A DNA stretch of 64,000 nt from Lysinibacillus sp. ZYM-1 (GTDB lineage Bacteria; Bacillota; Bacilli; Bacillales_A; Planococcaceae). Numbering within the stretch: the stretch's first letter is position 1; each line of letters opens with the position of its first letter. The stretch lies in the NCBI RefSeq assembly GCF_001308875.1, contig NZ_KQ465121.1:1-64000 (forward strand), read 5' to 3'. A model generated the notes under the pieces. That model did not search any database and was not told the DNA's origin. It worked only from the letters and a program-made list of their open reading frames with translations. Below, piece after piece: positions 27,530-36,723 of this stretch. The position numbers and the translations under genes are program-made.

Positions 27530-28459
27530 GTGATTAAATATATTTTGAAAAGGCTGATGTATATACTTCTCGCGCTTTTCGTCATCGTAACGGTTACGTT
27601 TTTCTTAATGCGTCTCGCTCCCGGTAGTCCTTTTGCGAGTGAACGTAATTTCCCACCTCAAATTGAGGAGAAGTTAAACGAAACGTATGGATTAAATAAC
27701 CCTTGGTATGTACAATATAAAGATTATTTAATCGATACGGCCACTTTCAATTTCGGTGAGTCAATGAAATATAAAGCGCGTTCTACAAATGATATGATTT
27801 CTGAAAGTTTCCCTGTTTCTTTGACATTAGGGATTGAAGCTATGCTATTAGCAATTGGATTCGGTATTTTAATTGGCGTAGTTTCCGCGCTATATCATAA
27901 TAAGTTCCCGGATTATTTGGCAACGTCCTTTGCGGTGCTATTTATATCAGTACCTTCATTTATTTTGGCAGGTTTAATGCAGTATTTCTTAGCCTTTAAA
28001 CTAGGTTGGTTCCCTATCGGTGGATGGAAGGGCTTTGTTTATAGTATATTACCAGCCTTTGCAATCGCTTTCTCGCACATGGGCTTTATCGCAAAATTAA
28101 CACGTTCAAGTATGCTTGAGCAAAACAATAGTGATTATGTAAAAATGGCTCGTGCGAAAGGTATTGGTAAATGGACAATCGTATTCCGCCATACATTACG
28201 AAACGCCCTTCTACCAGTTGTAACGTACCTTGGTCCATTAACTGCTGGTGTTGTAACAGGTAGTTTCATTGTTGAGCAAATTTTTGCTATTCCAGGACTT
28301 GGCAAACACTTCGTTCAAAGTATTACAAACCGTGACTATACAGTAATTATGGGTACGACGGTGTTCTATTCCATCATCCTTTTATTTGCAGTATTAATCG
28401 TAGATATTCTATATAGTGTGATTGATCCGCGTATTAAACTGAAAGGAGCGAAAAAGTAA
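27530..28459 (+). CDS. oppB: Oligopeptide ABC transporter permease OppB
   Basis: This 309-residue inner-membrane protein has six predicted helices. It has the DppB/OppB N-terminus (YILKRLMYILLALFVIVTVTF, first helix), a periplasmic loop, and the EAA coupling motif around ARAKGIGKWTIVFRHTLRNALLP that contacts the ATPases. The start is GTG 27530 with GAAGGAGGAG upstream. An ATG two bases earlier is out of frame and meets TGA at once. Its stop overlaps the oppC start (TAATG). It pairs with OppC to form the channel. Confidence 0.94.
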   Translation: MIKYILKRLMYILLALFVIVTVTFFLMRLAPGSPFASERNFPPQIEEKLNETYGLNNPWYVQYKDYLIDTATFNFGESMKYKARSTNDMISESFPVSLTLGIEAMLLAIGFGILIGVVSALYHNKFPDYLATSFAVLFISVPSFILAGLMQYFLAFKLGWFPIGGWKGFVYSILPAFAIAFSHMGFIAKLTRSSMLEQNNSDYVKMARAKGIGKWTIVFRHTLRNALLPVVTYLGPLTAGVVTGSFIVEQIFAIPGLGKHFVQSITNRDYTVIMGTTVFYSIILLFAVLIVDILYSVIDPRIKLKGAKK

Positions 28460-29379
28460 TGACACAGCAACAAATTGAAAAAGATAAGTTTAAGATTGTT
28501 GGTGGCAATCATGAAGCAACGGATAAATTAGCTGATAAATCTGTCTCCTTTTGGAAAGAAGTATTTCTCCGTTTCTCTCATAATAAAATGGCCGTTATCG
28601 GGATAATTATTTTAGTCATTGTTATTTTAATGGCTATTTTCGCACCTATGTTTTCCCAATATAAATCAAGTGACCAGCTAGGTGTTTACAATGCACCTCC
28701 CTCTGCACAATTTTGGTTTGGGACGGATGATCTAGGTCGTGATATTTTCGTTCGTATTTGGGAAGGAGCTCGTATTTCCCTATTTATCGGAATTGCTGCA
28801 GCGATTATTGACTTAATTATTGGCGTTATTTGGGGAAGTATTTCAGGTTTATCAGGTGGTCGTGTTGATAATATTATGATGCGTATTGCCGATGTTTTAA
28901 CAGCTGTACCTTACCTTTTAGTTGTAATCGTACTGTTAGTTGTCATGCAACCTGGGCTATTCCCTATGATTGTTGCCCTGTCCATCACTGGATGGATTAC
29001 CATGGCACGTATCGTTCGTGGTGAAGTATTATCTATTAAAAACCAAGAATATGTTCTTGCTGCTCGTACATTAGGTGCTAGTACAAGTCACTTAATTATT
29101 AAACACTTAGTTCCGAATGCTCTTGGTGCCATTTTAGTAACGATGACTTTAACAATTCCATCTGCTATTTTCACTGAATCATTCTTAAGTTACCTTGGTC
29201 TTGGGGTCCCTGCTCCAACAGCTTCCTGGGGTACAATGGCTTCTGAGGGTAATAAAGCCATTGCGAATGCTCCATGGCGCTTGATTTTCCCAGCGGTATT
29301 TATCTCACTAACAATCTTTGCGTTTAACGCAGTTGGTGACGGCTTACGTGACGCACTAGATCCAAAACTACGTAAATAA
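28459..29379 (+). CDS. oppC: Oligopeptide ABC transporter permease OppC
   Basis: This 306-residue membrane protein has an N-terminal cytoplasmic tail (about 1-40) followed by six helices. The family signatures are FGTDDLGRDIFVRIWEGAR and the EAA motif AARTLGASTSHLIIKHLVPN. It forms the channel with OppB. Its ATG shares a base with the oppB stop codon, so the two are translationally coupled. Confidence 0.94.
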   Translation: MTQQQIEKDKFKIVGGNHEATDKLADKSVSFWKEVFLRFSHNKMAVIGIIILVIVILMAIFAPMFSQYKSSDQLGVYNAPPSAQFWFGTDDLGRDIFVRIWEGARISLFIGIAAAIIDLIIGVIWGSISGLSGGRVDNIMMRIADVLTAVPYLLVVIVLLVVMQPGLFPMIVALSITGWITMARIVRGEVLSIKNQEYVLAARTLGASTSHLIIKHLVPNALGAILVTMTLTIPSAIFTESFLSYLGLGVPAPTASWGTMASEGNKAIANAPWRLIFPAVFISLTIFAFNAVGDGLRDALDPKLRK

Positions 29380-29392
29380 GGAGGTGGCCGAA

Positions 29393-30448
29393 ATGAGTAA
29401 AACAATTTTAGAAGTAAAAGATTTAAAAATTAACTTTAAAACATATGCAGGGCTTGTCCATGCAGTTCGTGGTGTAAACTTCGATTTAAAAGAAGGTGAA
29501 ACACTAGCAATCGTGGGTGAATCTGGTTCTGGTAAGAGTGTTACGAGTAACGCCTTAATGAAATTAATTCCACAGCCACCTGGTATTTATGAGTCAGGAC
29601 AAATTTTATTTAACGGCCGTGATTTAATTCCACTAACTGATAAAGAAATGACAAAAGTACGCGGGAACGAAATCGCTATGATCTTCCAAGATCCGATGAC
29701 AAGTTTGAATCCAACGATGAAGGTCGGACGTCAAATAACCGAAGTAATTTTACAACATAAAAAAGTTTCAAAGGCTGATGCTAAAAAACGTGCAATTGAA
29801 CTTTTATCACAGGTAGGCATTCCCTTCCCAGAAAAACGTTATAAACAATATCCACATGAATTTTCAGGCGGGATGCGTCAACGCGTTGTTATCGCCATTG
29901 CACTTGCGGCTGATCCAAAGCTGCTTATTGCCGATGAGCCAACAACAGCATTGGACGTTACGATTCAAGCACAAATTTTAGAATTAATGAAAGAAATCCA
30001 AAAAAGTTCGAAAACATCTATCATCTTCATTACCCACGACTTAGGTGTTGTGGCTAACGTTGCTGACCGTGTAGCAGTTATGTATGCTGGTCAAATCGTT
30101 GAATATGGTACTGTCAATGATATTTTCTATAATCCAAAGCACCCATACACATGGGGTCTACTAGGTTCAATGCCTGATTTAGATAATGATACAGATGAGT
30201 TATTGCGCACGATTCCTGGTTCACCACCGGATCTTACAAACCCACCTAAAGGTGATGCATTTGCAGCACGTAACGAGTTCGCAATGGCTATTGATTATGA
30301 ACAAGAGCCACCGATGTTCCAAGTAAGCGACACTCATTTTGCAAAAACTTGGTTGTTACATCCTGACGCGCCAAAAATTCCACTTCCAGATGCGGTTGCT
30401 AAACGTATTGAGGGCTTTTTAGCGAAGGAGGCAGAATTCAATGACTAA
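29393..30448 (+). CDS. oppD: Oligopeptide ABC transporter ATPase OppD
   Basis: This ATPase of about 351 residues has Walker A GESGSGKSV, the signature FSGGMRQRV, Walker [13 protein letters not shown] and the switch His in FITHDLGV. The C-terminal oligopeptide extension lacks the four-cysteine pattern found in AppD and AppF: the matching stretch reads GDAFAARNEFAMAID. GTG 29384 is in frame, but AAGGAGG lies 8 bases before ATG 29393, which is preferred. It overlaps oppF by 8 bases. Confidence 0.94.
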   Translation: MSKTILEVKDLKINFKTYAGLVHAVRGVNFDLKEGETLAIVGESGSGKSVTSNALMKLIPQPPGIYESGQILFNGRDLIPLTDKEMTKVRGNEIAMIFQDPMTSLNPTMKVGRQITEVILQHKKVSKADAKKRAIELLSQVGIPFPEKRYKQYPHEFSGGMRQRVVIAIALAADPKLLIADEPTTALDVTIQAQILELMKEIQKSSKTSIIFITHDLGVVANVADRVAVMYAGQIVEYGTVNDIFYNPKHPYTWGLLGSMPDLDNDTDELLRTIPGSPPDLTNPPKGDAFAARNEFAMAIDYEQEPPMFQVSDTHFAKTWLLHPDAPKIPLPDAVAKRIEGFLAKEAEFND

Positions 30449-31367
30449 AACGGGTGCAAAAAAAATACTTGAAATTAAAAACGTAAAGCAATATTTCGGT
30501 TCACCAAGCAACCCTATTAAAGCTGTTGACGACATTAGCTTTGATGTCTATGAAGGTGAAACACTTGGCCTTGTTGGTGAATCAGGCTGTGGTAAATCGA
30601 CGACTGGTCGCTCGATCATTCGTCTTTATGATATTACAGGTGGCGAAATTATTTTCGACGGTGAAAATGTCCATGGTAAAAAATCAAAAAGCGATTTGAA
30701 GAAATTTAACCGCCAAATGCAAATGATTTTCCAAGACCCTTACGCTTCTTTAAACCCTCGTATGACAGCTGGTGAAATCATTGGTGAAGCCTTTGATATT
30801 CATGGCCTTTACAAGGATAAAAAGGAACGTCGTGAGAAAATTCAAGAGTTACTTGAAGCTGTTGGTTTAAACAAAGAGCACGCGAATCGTTACGCACACG
30901 AATTCTCTGGTGGTCAACGTCAACGTATTGGGATTGCCCGTGCACTAAGCTTAGATCCTAAGTTTATCATTGCCGATGAGCCAATTTCTGCGCTTGACGT
31001 ATCTATCCAAGCACAAGTTGTTAACTTACTAAAAGAATTACAAAAAGAGCGTGGCTTAACCTATCTTTTCATTGCCCATGACCTTTCTATGGTAAAATAC
31101 ATCAGTGATCGCATTGCTGTAATGTACCGTGGTAAAATCATGGAAATCGGTAAAGCAGATGATATTTACAATCACCCTGTTCATCCGTATACAAAATCTT
31201 TACTATCAGCTATCCCACTTCCTGATCCAATGTCAGAGAAACGCCGTCAACGTATTCAATACAAGCATACAGAAGTTGATGAAAGTGCTTCTTACCACGA
31301 AGTAGGCGATCAACACTATGTTTATGGTACTGCTGATTTAGTAAAAACTTGGGTTTCTAACCGATAA
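30441..31367 (+). CDS. oppF: Oligopeptide ABC transporter ATPase OppF
   Basis: This 308-residue partner ATPase has the same length as B. subtilis OppF. Walker A is GESGCGKST, the signature FSGGQRQRIGIARAL, Walker B FIIADEPISALD, and the switch His is in IAHDLSMV. It also lacks the C-terminal cysteine cluster motif. The start ATG 30441 has GAAGGAGG 10 bases upstream, inside the end of oppD. It is the last gene of the operon, followed by a strong terminator. Confidence 0.94.
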   Translation: MTKTGAKKILEIKNVKQYFGSPSNPIKAVDDISFDVYEGETLGLVGESGCGKSTTGRSIIRLYDITGGEIIFDGENVHGKKSKSDLKKFNRQMQMIFQDPYASLNPRMTAGEIIGEAFDIHGLYKDKKERREKIQELLEAVGLNKEHANRYAHEFSGGQRQRIGIARALSLDPKFIIADEPISALDVSIQAQVVNLLKELQKERGLTYLFIAHDLSMVKYISDRIAVMYRGKIMEIGKADDIYNHPVHPYTKSLLSAIPLPDPMSEKRRQRIQYKHTEVDESASYHEVGDQHYVYGTADLVKTWVSNR

Positions 31368-31374
31368 AAATTTT

Positions 31375-31416
31375 AACTCCTATCAACAGTATAATTACTG
31401 TGATGGGAGTTTTTTA
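31375..31416 (+). terminator. Terminator of the opp operon
   Basis: AACTCC plus TATCA (31375-31385) pairs with TGATG plus GGAGTT (31401-31411), followed by a T tract, 8 bases after the oppF stop. Confidence 0.8.
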
Positions 31417-31613
31417 ATTTAATTCTTTATTACCCATGTTCCTCAGTAATGTAAACCTAAATAAATTCATAACCTATCGGTACGTTGAATTCACCTCACT
31501 CCTTTATTCTATATGAAAAATATAGTAAATAAATACCATTTTTGTAAAATATATTTAAAAATATTAGAGAATATATTAAAATATAGTTAATACGAATAAA
31601 GGGGTGTATTCAA

Positions 31614-31745
31614 ATGAAAAAATATATGAAACTTATTCTTGCGACAGGTTGTTTAACAATATTTTTATTTAGCATCGGTTCAACAACTGCGTCCGCATAT
31701 CCAGGTCCATGTCATAGTCCAAAGCCTTGTGTGATTAGACCATAA
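31614..31745 (+). CDS. Putative secreted 43-residue cysteine/proline peptide
   Basis: I do not recognise a family. The frame encodes a short basic start (MKKYMK), a hydrophobic core of about 15 residues and a type I signal-peptidase site ending ASA. The predicted mature peptide is YPGPCHSPKPCVIRP: 15 residues with two cysteines six apart that could form a disulfide, and five prolines. AAAGGGG lies about 9 bases before the ATG. A possible weak promoter (TTTAAA, 17 bases, TAAAAT) lies about 35-60 bases upstream, and a terminator follows 8 bases after the stop. It is thus a complete unit between the ends of two peptide importers. It could be a signalling or Phr-like peptide, a small antimicrobial or a spurious frame. 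The first is inference from context. Confidence 0.6.
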   Translation: MKKYMKLILATGCLTIFLFSIGSTTASAYPGPCHSPKPCVIRP

Positions 31746-31753
31746 TGTTTGAT

Positions 31754-31785
31754 AAAAGGCAGCTGAATGCTGTCTTTTATTTTAT
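31754..31785 (+). terminator. Terminator after the small secreted peptide gene
   Basis: AAAAGGCAGC (31754-31763) pairs with GCTGTCTTTT (31769-31778) with one G-U pair, a 5-base loop and further T residues. Its presence supports real transcription of the peptide gene. Confidence 0.75.
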
Positions 31786-31885
31786 TGATTTTAAACCTAA
31801 TCAAACAATATTTCTGGGTTGATATTTTTTCTGGAATAACTAGCTGCTTTAATATGTATTAAACTATAATACTTTTATAAAATTC

Positions 31886-31925
31886 GGCACCTTTAAATGC
31901 AATTATTTTTACATTTAAAGGTGCC
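31886..31925 (-). terminator. Terminator of the app operon
   Basis: A perfect 14-bp stem, 31886-31899 with 31912-31925, lies 40 bases past the appC stop. On the minus strand it is followed by GAATTTTAT. It could also stop plus-strand transcripts. Confidence 0.75.
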
Positions 31926-31965
31926 CTATTTTCTTGTCTCTTCATTCAATTCATTTGATATTCAA

Positions 31966-32874
31966 TTACCTTCTTGATTTTGGATTTAATGCATCTTTTA
32001 AACCTTCACCGATAAAGTTTATCGACAAAATCACTAACGTAATAGCAGTGGCAGGCGGTACCCACATCCAAAGCTTATCCTTTAATACATCTGAGTTTCT
32101 AGCTTCGAACAGCATATTACCCCAACTTGGCGTATCTGCTGGTACACCAAATCCTAGGAAGCTTAAACCAGATTCAGCAACGATCGTTACTGCCATTATC
32201 AACGTTGCTTGTACAATAATCGTCGAAGCAACGTTCGGTAGTAAATGCTTAGTAATGACCTTGGAAGACTTACATCCAATTGATTGGGATGCTAAAATAT
32301 ATTCATTTTCCTTTTCAGCAAGTACCCTACTTCGTACAACCCTCGCAACACCACCCCACGCTAACAGCGAAATAACAATAATTAAAGTCCATAGGCCTGA
32401 TATTTTTCCAACCACAATCGAGTTTAATACAATTACAAATACCATAAATGGGAACATTAATACAAAGTCAGTAAATCTCATTAATATTTGGTCAATCTTT
32501 CCACCAAAGTACCCTGAAATGGCACCAACTGTTGTTCCAATTAAAACAATAAATAACATACAGCTTAATCCTACTGTTAATGATGATCTACCAGCATAGA
32601 GCATTCTTGTAAATACATCTCGTCCATTCGTATCTGTGCCCAACCAGTTTTCACTTGATGGCGGTTGACTTATTTTTGTAAAATCTACACGGACAATATC
32701 TTTCGTGGTGATGTATGGTGCAAGGAACGATAGAATGATTACAATTAATAAAAATAGAAGACTAATCATGGCTAATTTATTTTTAAAGAACTTCCTTCTT
32801 GCGATCACCCATGGTGAGGGGCTTTTTTTTGGCGATTTCGGCGTTAAAACTTCTTGATCTGTTACCAATGTCAT
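31966..32874 (-). CDS. appC: Peptide ABC transporter permease AppC
   Basis: This 302-residue OppC-type permease has a cytoplasmic N-terminus (about 1-30), a first helix, the LGTDTNGRDVFTRMLYAGR segment, and the EAA loop ASQSIGCKSSKVITKHLLPN. It is the last gene of a five-gene unit in the order appD-appF-appA-appB-appC, the same as in B. subtilis. GGAGGGGG precedes the ATG. It forms the channel with AppB. Confidence 0.92.
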   Translation of the reverse strand: MTLVTDQEVLTPKSPKKSPSPWVIARRKFFKNKLAMISLLFLLIVIILSFLAPYITTKDIVRVDFTKISQPPSSENWLGTDTNGRDVFTRMLYAGRSSLTVGLSCMLFIVLIGTTVGAISGYFGGKIDQILMRFTDFVLMFPFMVFVIVLNSIVVGKISGLWTLIIVISLLAWGGVARVVRSRVLAEKENEYILASQSIGCKSSKVITKHLLPNVASTIIVQATLIMAVTIVAESGLSFLGFGVPADTPSWGNMLFEARNSDVLKDKLWMWVPPATAITLVILSINFIGEGLKDALNPKSRR

Positions 32875-32886
32875 ATTTCCCCCTCC

Positions 32887-33852
32887 TTAATCCAATCTAA
32901 TTCGTGGATCTACTACACCATATAATAAATCCGCAACCAAATTCCCAAAAAGTGTCAAAAGCGAAAGTAACATAGTGATCGACATCATGACTGCATAATC
33001 CCTTCTTCCAACAGATTCTAGGAAGAGAGCACCTATTCCAGGATACGTAAAGATTGTTTCTGTTATCACTGCACCACTGATTAATGTTGCGATATCAAAA
33101 CCAAGGAACGTAATAAGTGGAATAATGGAGTTACGTAAAATATGTTTGTTGTAAATTTTAGATTCTTTTGTTCCCTTTGCTCTTGCAGTTCTTACAAAAT
33201 CTTTTCTACTATTTTCGATAATGTCATTTCGTAAAAATTGTGTATAGGAAGCTGTCCCCATTAATCCCAATATAAGCGCAGGTAAGAGAACATGGTGGAG
33301 TTTACTTACAAAGTAATCTAAAGTTCCTGGCTCTAAACCCACACCTACAGAACCATTGAATGGAAACCATCCCAATTTAAATGAGAAAAAGTAAATAGCA
33401 ACAATCCCCGCAACAAATGATGGAATTGCTAAAGCTAGATAATTGTACGTTCCAATCAAATTGTCACCAAGTGTATAAGGTTTTCTACCAGCATACATGC
33501 CCATAATAAATGCAAATATGTAGGTAATAACTAATGATGTAAATGCTAAGAATATGGTATTAGGAATACGCTGTACAATAATCTCTGCAGCAGGTTTTTT
33601 ATAAACAGTTGATTTGCCAAAATCCCCTTGTACAAAACTAACAATCCATCTACCATATTGCTGGATAATTGGATCGTTATAGCCTAATTTTTCTCTCATT
33701 TCTTCGATGTATTGTGGATTCGTATTAGAAGGATCAATTTCACCAGCAAATGCATCTCCTGGCATCATTTTTGCTAAAAAGAATACCACCAACGAAATAA
33801 GGAGTAACAATGGGATCATGCCAAGCAGTCGTCGAAGTGTATATTGAAGCAT
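32887..33852 (-). CDS. appB: Peptide ABC transporter permease AppB
   Basis: This OppB-type permease of about 321 residues begins LQYTLRRLLGMIPLLLLISLVVFF (first helix). Its EAA coupling motif lies in ARAKGTKESKIYNKHILRNS. A longer frame opens at 33873, but AAGGAG 7 bases before ATG 33852 marks the start. It follows appA across a hairpin-containing gap of 91 bases and precedes appC by 12. Confidence 0.92.
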   Translation of the reverse strand: MLQYTLRRLLGMIPLLLLISLVVFFLAKMMPGDAFAGEIDPSNTNPQYIEEMREKLGYNDPIIQQYGRWIVSFVQGDFGKSTVYKKPAAEIIVQRIPNTIFLAFTSLVITYIFAFIMGMYAGRKPYTLGDNLIGTYNYLALAIPSFVAGIVAIYFFSFKLGWFPFNGSVGVGLEPGTLDYFVSKLHHVLLPALILGLMGTASYTQFLRNDIIENSRKDFVRTARAKGTKESKIYNKHILRNSIIPLITFLGFDIATLISGAVITETIFTYPGIGALFLESVGRRDYAVMMSITMLLSLLTLFGNLVADLLYGVVDPRIRLD

Positions 33853-33881
33853 GTAACGTCTCCTTATCTTCAAATTTACTA

Positions 33882-33907
33882 ACTAAGTCCTCAACGGAGG
33901 ACTTAGT
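33882..33907 (-). repeat. Stem-loop between appA and appB
   Basis: ACTAAGTCCTC (33882-33892) and GAGGACTTAGT (33897-33907) form a perfect 11-bp stem with a 4-base loop, without a T tract. It may protect the appA message from 3' decay or lower appB/appC expression, the counterpart of the oppA-oppB terminator. Confidence 0.65.
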
Positions 33908-33943
33908 AGTAGGAATATAGACTTTTCTTTATAAGTCTAAAAA

Positions 33944-35674
33944 TTATTCTTGGACATTCCACTTATAAACGTCTGTTTGGAAACCAACAGCGTTGATATG
34001 AACACCTTGTAAGCGATTATTAATGCCGTATAAATCCATGTTTTCCCATAATGGAAGGGCAGGTAATTCTTCGTTGAAATGTTTTTGCCATTCAACATAT
34101 GTTTTCATACGTGTGTCTTTGTCAAATGCTTCTTCACTTAAGCCTTTATTTAATAATTCTTGGTTCTTCGCGTCTACCCAACGACCATAGTTCCACTCTG
34201 CGTCATTGCCCCATAAACCTGATGGATCTGGATCTGCTCCAGTACTCCATGCCCCGAAGAATGCTTCTAATGCTGCATCATCGTTATCTTTCATATCATT
34301 GTATAAGTTAAACTCAATTAAACTACCTGTAGCTTGTTCTGTTTTCACACCGATATCATTCCATGATTGGATGATGGCTTGAGAACGGCCTTCAAATGCT
34401 GCTGAACCAGCATAGTGACCAAATGAAATCTTAAATGGTTGACCATTTGGATCTTCTACAAAGCCATCACCATCTTTATCTACATAGCCTGCAGATGTTA
34501 ATAGCTCTTTTGCTTTTTCAGTATTAAATTCATATTGATTTAAATCTGATTCTGGAGCAGCAGTCCAGAAAGTAGTTGGAATCACTGTATTGGCAACTGC
34601 AGCTTTTCCTTCTAAGAAAGCATCGATCATTGCTGGACGGTTAATAGCATATAATAATGCTTGACGTAATTCTTTTGATTTAAATTTATCAACATCTGCC
34701 ACATTTTTTAGCGTAGCTTTATCGCGGTGACCAAAACGAAGACCAATGTATGAATAACTAACACCATTTGTTTCTTCAATACGTACGTTATCTAATGCTG
34801 TTAATTCTTTTACTGACTGTGGTTTAATAGCCATGATGTCAATTTCTCCGTTTTGGAACGCACCTGCTGCTAATGATGGGTCAATTACTTTTACAATGAC
34901 ACCATCTAGTTGTGGTTTGCCTTTCCAGTAATCATCAAAACGCTCTAATTCAGAATACTCACCATCTACAACCTTTTTCACTTTAAATGGTCCTAAGCCA
35001 ACAGGATTTTCACGAACCTGTTTAGATTCCGCTAAATCTTTTACAGCAATACCTTCATAATGTTTCTTCGGCATTGGGTTTGACCATAGGTTTTCTAAGT
35101 TATTAATTTTCACTTGTTCAAACGTAATTTTCACAGTGTATGGATCAACAACTTCAATACCTTCGATTTTGTCAGCCTTACCTTCTTTTTTAGCTTTTGC
35201 ACCTTTAATTCCTTCTGCATAATTGTAACGAGGTCCATCATAATCTGGATCCGCAAGAGTTTCTAATGCAAATACCCAGTCATCAACTGTTAATTCTTCA
35301 CCGTTATGCCATTTCACGCCTTTTTGGAATGTAAATGTATACGTTAATTTATCCTCACTGATTTCCCAAGAAGCTAAGTTAGGAACGTATTCTAAGTCAT
35401 CATTTACATCATAAATACCTTCCATTGTAAAACCTTGAATATAGCTATCTACAATACTACCTGAATACGCTGGGTCATATACGCCCTCTGGAGCAGTATC
35501 TGTACCAAATGTTACAACTCCACCTTTTGCAGCCGTATCTGTTGTTGCGGTTGTGTCCCCGCTAGGTTTCTTTTCACTTTCTTTTTCTGTTGATGATGAG
35601 TCATTATTACATGCTGCTAAAAATAATGCCATAACTAGCAAAAGCATGAATGACCATAATGCTGATTTCTTCAT
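33944..35674 (-). CDS. appA: Peptide ABC transporter substrate-binding lipoprotein AppA
   Basis: This 576-residue lipoprotein has a hydrophobic signal ending in the lipobox LAAC (Cys at about residue 22), then a Ser/Thr/Glu/Lys-rich linker and a family 5 peptide-binding fold. Recognisable segments are FQKGVKWHNGEELTVDDWVF and ELRQALLYAINRPAM. It is encoded inside the app operon after the two ATPases. A second peptide receptor distinct from OppA implies different peptide length or sequence preference, which cannot be read from the sequence. Confidence 0.92.
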   Translation of the reverse strand: MKKSALWSFMLLLVMALFLAACNNDSSSTEKESEKKPSGDTTATTDTAAKGGVVTFGTDTAPEGVYDPAYSGSIVDSYIQGFTMEGIYDVNDDLEYVPNLASWEISEDKLTYTFTFQKGVKWHNGEELTVDDWVFALETLADPDYDGPRYNYAEGIKGAKAKKEGKADKIEGIEVVDPYTVKITFEQVKINNLENLWSNPMPKKHYEGIAVKDLAESKQVRENPVGLGPFKVKKVVDGEYSELERFDDYWKGKPQLDGVIVKVIDPSLAAGAFQNGEIDIMAIKPQSVKELTALDNVRIEETNGVSYSYIGLRFGHRDKATLKNVADVDKFKSKELRQALLYAINRPAMIDAFLEGKAAVANTVIPTTFWTAAPESDLNQYEFNTEKAKELLTSAGYVDKDGDGFVEDPNGQPFKISFGHYAGSAAFEGRSQAIIQSWNDIGVKTEQATGSLIEFNLYNDMKDNDDAALEAFFGAWSTGADPDPSGLWGNDAEWNYGRWVDAKNQELLNKGLSEEAFDKDTRMKTYVEWQKHFNEELPALPLWENMDLYGINNRLQGVHINAVGFQTDVYKWNVQE

Positions 35675-35729
35675 TCTTATCCCCCCGTAAATTTTATTTT
35701 GTCATGAACTAATATTCACCTTTTTTAGC

Positions 35730-36719
35730 TTAATATAAATGGCAAGCAACACTATGCCCTGACTTCACCTCCTTTAAGACTGGTTTAGTTAATGAACATT
35801 CCGCCATTGCCTTTGGGCATCTTGGGTGAAATGGACAGCCTTTTGGCGGATTAGCAGGACTTGGTATATCTCCCTCTAAAACAATACGGCTATTTTTCAT
35901 TCTTGGATCTGGTACTGGTATGGCAGAGATTAATGCCTGTGTATAAGGATGTAATGGCTCATCATAAATATGTTCCTTATCTGCTATTTCTACAATATTT
36001 CCTAGATACATTACACCGATTCGATCACTCATATGCTTGACCACGCTTAAATCATGCGCGATAAATAAGAATGTTAAATCAAACTCATCTTGTAGTTCTT
36101 TTAATAGATTCAGAACTTGTGATTGAACCGATACATCTAATGCTGAAACAGGTTCATCGGCAATGATAAGTTTCGGTCTAAGTGCTAGTGCTCTAGCAAT
36201 TCCAATACGCTGACGTTGACCGCCTGAGAACTCATGGGCATATTTATAATAAGCATCTTCAGGTAAGCCAACTTTTCTTAATAGCTCTATTACTTCATCT
36301 TTTAATGATTTCAATGATTTGTTACTGAAATTCATAATTGGTTCTGCAACAATATCACCAACCATTTGCATCGGGTTTAGTGATGCATATGGATCCTGAA
36401 ATACCATTTGAATATCTTTTCGTATATCCCTTAAAGATTTTCCTCTCAGTTTTGTAATGTCTTGACCATCAAAGATAATTCTCCCATCAGTTGCGTCTAG
36501 TAATCTTAAAATAGTGCGTCCAGTTGTAGATTTCCCACAACCTGATTCACCCACTAGCCCTAACGTTTCTCCATTTTTAATCGAAAAAGAGATGTTATCA
36601 ACTGCCTTTACATGACCAACAGTATGTCTTAAAAATCCACCTTTAATGGGGTAGTATGTCTTCAAATCAATAATTTCCAATAAGTTTTCTTTGTCTTGTT
36701 TCACGACTGTTTCATTCAT
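35730..36719 (-). CDS. appF: Peptide ABC transporter ATPase AppF
   Basis: This 329-residue ATPase has Walker [10 protein letters not shown], the signature FSGGQRQRIGIARAL, Walker B LIIADEPVSALD and the switch His in IAHDLSVV. The C-terminus carries a cysteine motif (GCPFHPRCPKAMAEC, then a fourth Cys in VACHLY) of the type reported to bind an iron-sulfur cluster in some dipeptide transporter ATPases. It lies 4 bases after appD. Confidence 0.92.
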   Translation of the reverse strand: MNETVVKQDKENLLEIIDLKTYYPIKGGFLRHTVGHVKAVDNISFSIKNGETLGLVGESGCGKSTTGRTILRLLDATDGRIIFDGQDITKLRGKSLRDIRKDIQMVFQDPYASLNPMQMVGDIVAEPIMNFSNKSLKSLKDEVIELLRKVGLPEDAYYKYAHEFSGGQRQRIGIARALALRPKLIIADEPVSALDVSVQSQVLNLLKELQDEFDLTFLFIAHDLSVVKHMSDRIGVMYLGNIVEIADKEHIYDEPLHPYTQALISAIPVPDPRMKNSRIVLEGDIPSPANPPKGCPFHPRCPKAMAECSLTKPVLKEVKSGHSVACHLY

Positions 36720-36723
36720 GCTG

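Noticed and set aside
31934..32599. 221-codon plus-strand frame opposite appC
   Set aside because: Antisense shadow of a clear permease gene; repetitive Ile/Thr/Asn content.
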